Origin: Acidithiobacillus sp.
GTDB lineage: Bacteria; Pseudomonadota; Gammaproteobacteria; Acidithiobacillales; Acidithiobacillaceae
Assembly: GCF_023256195.1 (NCBI RefSeq)
Contig: NZ_JAGDWX010000023.1
Span: 839 to 64,838 of the forward strand
DNA length: 64,000 bases
Direction: 5' to 3'
Of this stretch, positions 59,119 through 64,000 are shown in pieces; within the stretch, counting starts at the first letter, position 1; each line of letters begins with the position of its first letter. Below the pieces are notes generated by a model. It did no database searches and was not told the origin of the DNA. It saw nothing but the letters and a program-made list of their open reading frames with translations. Position numbers and translations under genes: made by a program.

Positions 59119-61371
59119 TCAGGAGGACGGCAGGGTCTCGGGGATGCGGATTTCCACCCGTCCGTCGCGCAACTCGGCGCGGATGCGCGTGCCTTTGGGC
59201 AGATCGCCAAAGAGGATGTGCTCGGCCAGTGGCTTCTTGAGGTGTTCCTGAATGACCCGCGCCATGGGACGGGCGCCCATCTGTGGATCGTAACCGCGAT
59301 CTGCCAGCCACTGGCGCAGCTCCGGCTGGACCTCCAGGCTGTAGTCCTTCTGCAGGAGCTGCTCGTCCAGCTCCATGAGGAACTTGTCCACCACGTGGAG
59401 GACGTGTTCCCGGCTCAGTGGCGCGAAGGGCACGACGGCATCCAGACGGTTGCGGAACTCCGGAGCGAAGATCCGCTGGATGCTCTCCATCTCGCGCCCC
59501 TCATCCGCGCCGCTGGGGGCGAGGAAGCCCACACTGGTCTTGCCTCGCTGCTCGGCGCCGGCGTTGGTGGTCATGATGAGAATGACGTTGCGGAAATCCA
59601 CGGAGCGGCCGCTGGCATCCGTGAGCTTGCCGTGGTCCATGACCTGCAGCAGGACGTTGAAGATGTCCGGGTGCGCCTTTTCGATCTCGTCCAGGAGCAG
59701 GACCGCGTGCGGGTGCTGATTGACCGCTTCGGTGAGCTGTCCGGATTGGTCGTAGCCCACGTATCCGGGCGGCGCGCCGATGAGGCGGGACACCGTGTGG
59801 CGCTCCATGTACTCGCTCATGTCGAAGCGCAGCAGGGGGATGCCGAGGAGTGTGGCGAGCTGACGACTGAGCTCGGTCTTGCCCACCCCCGTGGGGCCGG
59901 CAAAAAGGAAGCTGCCCACGGGTTTTTCGTGGTGGCGCAGGCCGGCGCGCGCCATCTTGATGGCGGCGCTGAGCTCGCGGATGGCGCGATCCTGGCCAAA
60001 TATCACGAGACCGAGGTCGCGTTCCAGATTCTTCAGGGCGGCGCGGTCGTCCAGGGAGACGTTCTTGCCGGGAATCCGCGCCACCCGAGCCACCATCTCC
60101 TCAATATCGTGGACGCCGATGGACTTCTTGCGGCGCGACGGGGGCAGCAGGGCCTGAGCGGCACCCACCTCGTCGATGAGGTCGATGGCTTTATCGGGCA
60201 AGTGGCGATCGTGGATGTGCTTGACGGACAGCTCCACGGCGGCGCGCAGGGCGGTGTCGGTGTAGCGCAGCCGATGGTGGCGTTCGAACTGGCCCTTGAG
60301 TCCGCGCAGGATCTGCACGGCTTCCTCGGCGCTGGGCTCCGGCACGTCGATCTTCTGGAAGCGTCGGGTGAGGGCGCGGTCCTTCTCGAAGTACTGGCGG
60401 TACTCTTGATAGGTGGTGGCACCGATGCACTTGAGCTCGCCCGAGGCGAGAGCCGGTTTGAGCAGATTGGAGGCGTCCATGGCACCGCCAGAGGCGGCAC
60501 CGGCGCCGATGATGGTGTGGATCTCGTCTATGAAGAGGATGCTGTTGGGCTTCTTGCGCAGGGCCTTGAGCACGCCCTTGAGACGCTCTTCGAAATCACC
60601 GCGGTAGCGAGAGCCGGCGATGAGGGCGCCCATGTCCAGGGCATAGATGGTGGCATCCTCCAGCAGCTCCGGCACCTTGCCTTGGACGATGGCGCGCGCC
60701 AGCCCCTCGACGATAGCGGTCTTGCCTACTCCCGGCTCGCCCACGAAGAGCGGGTTGTTCTTGCGCCGCCGGGCAAGGATCTGCAGTGCGCGCTGCATCT
60801 CCAGCTGGCGACCGATGAGCGGGTCGAGACGCCCAGCGCGAGCCATGGCGTTGAGATTGCGGGCATAGGCACTGAGCGGATCCTTGCCGGGCTTCTGTCC
60901 CTCCTCACTGCTGACTTCCTCTTCCTCTTCCATGAGCTCATCCTTGCGCATCCCGTGCGCGAGAAAATTGACCACGTCCAGGCGAGAGACATGCTCTTTC
61001 TGGAGGAAATAGACGGCGTGGGACTCCCGTTCCGCAAAGATGGCCACCAGCACGTTGGCGCCCGTGACGGTATCCTTGCCCGCCGACTGCACGTGATAGA
61101 GGGCGCGCTGGATCACCCGCTGAAAACCGATGGAGGGTTGGGTGTTGACGCTACCGGCGGTGCCCAGCGAGGGAATTTTCTCCTCCAGGAACTTGCGCAG
61201 GTCCCGCTCGAGCTGGCTGCGGTTGGCGCCGCAGGCCTCCAGCACCTCGCGGCCACTGGGGTTGTCCAGCAGTGCCAGGAGCAGGTGCTCGACGGAGGCG
61301 TACTCATGACCGTACTGACGGGCCATCTGGAAGGCCTGATTGATGGATTGTTCCAGCGCTTTGTCGATCAT
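59119..61371 (-). CDS. clpA: ATP-dependent Clp protease ATP-binding subunit ClpA
   Basis: Clp N-domain repeats; [35 protein letters not shown] Walker motifs; 750 aa. Confidence 0.97.
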   Translation of the reverse strand: MIDKALEQSINQAFQMARQYGHEYASVEHLLLALLDNPSGREVLEACGANRSQLERDLRKFLEEKIPSLGTAGSVNTQPSIGFQRVIQRALYHVQSAGKDTVTGANVLVAIFAERESHAVYFLQKEHVSRLDVVNFLAHGMRKDELMEEEEEVSSEEGQKPGKDPLSAYARNLNAMARAGRLDPLIGRQLEMQRALQILARRRKNNPLFVGEPGVGKTAIVEGLARAIVQGKVPELLEDATIYALDMGALIAGSRYRGDFEERLKGVLKALRKKPNSILFIDEIHTIIGAGAASGGAMDASNLLKPALASGELKCIGATTYQEYRQYFEKDRALTRRFQKIDVPEPSAEEAVQILRGLKGQFERHHRLRYTDTALRAAVELSVKHIHDRHLPDKAIDLIDEVGAAQALLPPSRRKKSIGVHDIEEMVARVARIPGKNVSLDDRAALKNLERDLGLVIFGQDRAIRELSAAIKMARAGLRHHEKPVGSFLFAGPTGVGKTELSRQLATLLGIPLLRFDMSEYMERHTVSRLIGAPPGYVGYDQSGQLTEAVNQHPHAVLLLDEIEKAHPDIFNVLLQVMDHGKLTDASGRSVDFRNVILIMTTNAGAEQRGKTSVGFLAPSGADEGREMESIQRIFAPEFRNRLDAVVPFAPLSREHVLHVVDKFLMELDEQLLQKDYSLEVQPELRQWLADRGYDPQMGARPMARVIQEHLKKPLAEHILFGDLPKGTRIRAELRDGRVEIRIPETLPSS

Positions 61372-61374
61372 GGC

Positions 61375-61683
61375 TCACTCCTTTTCCATGGTACAGCGCA
61401 GCGGATGCTGATGCTGCCGTGCGTCGGCGGTGACCAGGGCGACTTTGGTCTCGGCCATATCGTAAGGATAGACCCCACAGATGCCGCGCCCACTGTGGTG
61501 GACTTCCAGCATGATCTGTACCGCTTCCTCGTGGGTTTTGTGAAAATACTGCTGCAGGACCTGGACGACGTAGTCCATGGGAGTGAAATCGTCGTTCAGC
61601 AACAGCACCCGGTAGTGACTCGGCTCCTTGAGCCGGGGCTCCCGTTCCAGCAGTGGCTGGCGATGTTCCTTGCGACTCGGCAT
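61375..61683 (-). CDS. clpS: ATP-dependent Clp protease adaptor ClpS
   Basis: [58 protein letters not shown]. Confidence 0.97.
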   Translation of the reverse strand: MPSRKEHRQPLLEREPRLKEPSHYRVLLLNDDFTPMDYVVQVLQQYFHKTHEEAVQIMLEVHHSGRGICGVYPYDMAETKVALVTADARQHQHPLRCTMEKE

Positions 61684-61775
61684 ACCCACTCCATCGAATC
61701 TGCTACGGTCCCATTGTGACCCCAGACCCCAGGTGAGGCAAGGTCGCGGACCCCGTTGGGGCCCACCATGGCGCA

Positions 61776-61806
61776 CAAAAAAGCCGGGGGGACACGCCCC
61801 CCGGCT
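61776..61806 (-). terminator. Intrinsic terminator downstream of the PpiC-type isomerase
   Basis: AGCCGGGGGG-acacg-CCCCCCGGCT, 10 bp stem; on the minus strand followed by a T run. Confidence 0.8.
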
Positions 61807-61844
61807 GGTGCTTCGGTACCGGCGTACCCGCGCGGGCCGCCGTC

Positions 61845-62621
61845 TTACTTGTTGATGTCGATCTTCGCCTGGCTGCGCAGATCGGAGACGAACTTGGCCG
61901 CCTGCTCCTGCTGCAACTGCGCCTTGATGCGATCCTTCATGGCGCTGAAGGGCGGCGGAGTCAGAGGCTTGGTCGCCTGCACCTCGATGATGTGGTAACC
62001 GAACTGCGTCTGCACCGGGCCCACAGGCTTGTCGATGGGCGCCTTCTCGATGGCTTCGGCAAAGGGCGGTACCACCATGCCGGGGACGATCCAGCCGAGC
62101 TCGCCGCCATGCGCCGCGCTGGCCTTGTCGATGGAGTACTTCTCTGCCAGCGTCGAGAACTTCTTGCCGGCCTTCAGTTCCGCCAGGATCTTGTCGGCTT
62201 CGGCCTTGGTCTTCACCAGGATATGACGGACCTCATATTCCTTTTTGCCCATGGCCGCGACGAACTTGTTGTAGGCCGCCTGGATTTCCGACTCGGGTAC
62301 CGGATGTTCCTTGATGTACTGATCCACGGCGGCGTCGGCCAGGATCTGCCGCTTGGCCAGAGCCAGTCGCTCCTTGACGTCGGCGGACTGATCCAGGTTG
62401 TGCTTCATGGCGTACTGGGACAGTACCTCCATGTTGACGAGATTCTGGACGACCTGCTCCCGGGCATTGGGTTCCTTGGCCAGTTCCGGACTCATGGACA
62501 GGATGGCCTGTACCTGACTGTTGTCGATGGCCTGACCGTTGACCGTGGCCACAGGTGCCGCGAATACCGGGACAGCGAAGGTGCCGACCAGGGCGGCGAG
62601 GACGATGGAGCGAAGTTTCAT
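61845..62621 (-). CDS. Periplasmic peptidylprolyl isomerase (PpiC/SurA-type parvulin)
   Basis: Signal peptide [74 protein letters not shown]. Confidence 0.93.
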   Translation of the reverse strand: MKLRSIVLAALVGTFAVPVFAAPVATVNGQAIDNSQVQAILSMSPELAKEPNAREQVVQNLVNMEVLSQYAMKHNLDQSADVKERLALAKRQILADAAVDQYIKEHPVPESEIQAAYNKFVAAMGKKEYEVRHILVKTKAEADKILAELKAGKKFSTLAEKYSIDKASAAHGGELGWIVPGMVVPPFAEAIEKAPIDKPVGPVQTQFGYHIIEVQATKPLTPPPFSAMKDRIKAQLQQEQAAKFVSDLRSQAKIDINK

Positions 62622-62685
62622 GAGCATTCCTTGGGTTAGCAATAGCTCGGCCTATTATCCATAGGCGCAGGGCTGAGGGCAAAGG

Positions 62686-63252
62686 TTATCTTGGGGACTT
62701 CGACGGTCGCTGCAACGGCGCCTCTACTTCCTGCCGCCGTTGAGCGCCCACCAGAATTTCCACCAGGGTCAGTGCGAAATCCAGGGCCGTACCGGGGCCC
62801 TGGGATGTGACCAGGGAGCCATCCACGACCACCGCTTGGTCCACCCACTGGTAGTGTGGACTGTGCGGGTCGAGGACACCTGGGAAGGCCGTCACCCGCC
62901 GACCCTCCAGCATACCAAGCTCGGCGAGCAGCCCGGGGGCGGCGCAGATCGCGGCGATCCTCTGACGGCGCCGGTGCCGATCCAGGAGGAAGGCGCGCAG
63001 GGTGGTGCTGGCCGACAGCGCCTGCACCCCCGCCGCGCCGCCGGGCAGGACGACGAGATCCCAGGGCTCGGATCGGGCCGTTTCCCAGTCGGCGTCCGGC
63101 ACCACGCGCAGCCCCCGGGAGGCACGCACCGGGCTTGGACCGATACCGGCGACGACCACGGTGCAGCCTGCCCGGCGCAGGATGTCGATGCAGGTTACGG
63201 CCTCCATCTCCTCGAAGCCTTCGGCGATGGGTATGAGGACTCGCAGATTCAC
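62686..63252 (-). CDS. DJ-1/PfpI (ThiJ/YajL) family protein
   Basis: VNLRVLIPIAEGFEEMEAVTCIDILRRAG; IAAICAAPGLLAELGMLEG nucleophile-elbow Cys; GTG start inferred. Confidence 0.92.
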   Translation of the reverse strand: MNLRVLIPIAEGFEEMEAVTCIDILRRAGCTVVVAGIGPSPVRASRGLRVVPDADWETARSEPWDLVVLPGGAAGVQALSASTTLRAFLLDRHRRRQRIAAICAAPGLLAELGMLEGRRVTAFPGVLDPHSPHYQWVDQAVVVDGSLVTSQGPGTALDFALTLVEILVGAQRRQEVEAPLQRPSKSPR

Positions 63253-63301
63253 ACAAGCACCTCCATGGTCACACAGCCCTTGGACAGATATCGTGCATTT
63301 T

Positions 63302-64000
63302 CTATCCGAGCTTGCGGACGCCGCCGCTGGGAACGCTGGGCAGGGGGATGACCATGGGTATGGTCTTGCCGTCCACATCCACCGGTACGGCCTTGCCCTG
63401 GAGGATTTCCAGAGCTTCGCGCAAGGTGAAATCGCTCTTCAGGTCAGGTTTGTCGCTGAAGTTCGGGGCCTGCTCCTTTTTGGGCGCCTCCGGCGGAGTG
63501 GGTTCGAGGATGGTGTACTGGGGCTTCTGGGCGCGGCACTGCGCCGGCGCCTTCAGCACTCCCTGCAGCTCCGACTCCCGCAGCAGATCCTGATCCAGAG
63601 CCTCCTGCTCGGCATTGGCAGGACGGATGGCGACGTTGGGGACGATGCCCTCGCCCTGAATGGAGCAGCCCAGGGGGGTGTAATAGAGCGCGGTAGTCAG
63701 TTTCAGCGCGCCGCCATCGTCCAGCGGAATGACCGTCTGCACGGAGCCCTTGCCAAAGCTGCGACTGCCCATCACCAGCGCCCGCCCATCGTCCTTGAGG
63801 GCGCCGGTGACGATCTCGGCCGCGGAGGCCGAGCCGCCATTGATGAGTACGATGAGGGGTGCGCCGTGCAGCGCGTCCGGACCGTGGGCGGTGAAACGCA
63901 TGTCGCTGTTGGCCGCCCGTCCCTTGGTGTAGACGATGAGTCCGCGATCGAGGAAGGTATCCGCCGTCTCGACGCCCGCCCCCAGCACGCCGCCGGGATT
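63302..64000 (-). CDS. ctpA: C-terminal processing peptidase (S41 family), N-terminus off the right edge
   Basis: LIVLINGGSASAAEIVTGALKDDGRALVMGSRSFGKGSVQTVIPLDDGGALKLTTALYYTPLGCSIQGEGIVPN. Confidence 0.93.
   Translation of the reverse strand, partial: NPGGVLGAGVETADTFLDRGLIVYTKGRAANSDMRFTAHGPDALHGAPLIVLINGGSASAAEIVTGALKDDGRALVMGSRSFGKGSVQTVIPLDDGGALKLTTALYYTPLGCSIQGEGIVPNVAIRPANAEQEALDQDLLRESELQGVLKAPAQCRAQKPQYTILEPTPPEAPKKEQAPNFSDKPDLKSDFTLREALEILQGKAVPVDVDGKTIPMVIPLPSVPSGGVRKLG

Noticed and set aside
57871-61719. 1282-aa plus-strand ORF
   Set aside because: Antisense to metX, clpA and clpS, which have strong protein evidence. Long stop-free antisense frames are expected from GC-rich codon bias; no recognisable domain.

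Overview
This 64 kb, high-GC window is mostly ordinary chromosomal housekeeping sequence. The gene content (two-component ccs cytochrome c maturation, DoxD-like protein, proton P-type ATPase, metE/metX/metW, polA) suggests an acidophilic sulfur-oxidising proteobacterium such as Acidithiobacillus; that is inference only. The left edge holds the end of an integrated element: a tyrosine integrase that runs off the window, followed by a displaced 3' half of a tRNA-Phe gene (attR-like). From left to right the main genes are ettA, a sugar MFS transporter, gluconokinase and gluconolactonase, a proton P-type ATPase, panD, a three-gene zinc-ribbon/lipoprotein/membrane cassette, ccsA/resB, engB, a K+ channel, polA, a LOG protein, thrB, argH, lptM, lysA, speD/speE, an OmpA-family protein, proB, obgE, rpmA, rplU, a DoxD-like protein, a LysR regulator with a TDT transporter, tolB, dacA/C, degP/Q, bamD, mrdA, a second K+ channel with an Imm-like protein, rlpA, an ftsI-like PBP, lipoproteins, a COG2229-type GTPase with a FimV-like TPR protein, metE, ubiE, sspA-like, metW, metX, clpA, clpS, a PpiC-type isomerase, a DJ-1/PfpI protein and ctpA (partial). 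No CRISPR array, rRNA operon or IS element was seen. The best second-look items are the tRNA-Phe attachment scar, a His/Cys-rich insertion in MetE, a structured leader that may occlude the speD ribosome-binding site, the zinc-ribbon cassette, an Imm-like protein coupled to a K+ channel, an FtsI-like PBP with SSC in place of the SxN motif, and several small membrane ORFs missing from the supplied ORF track.
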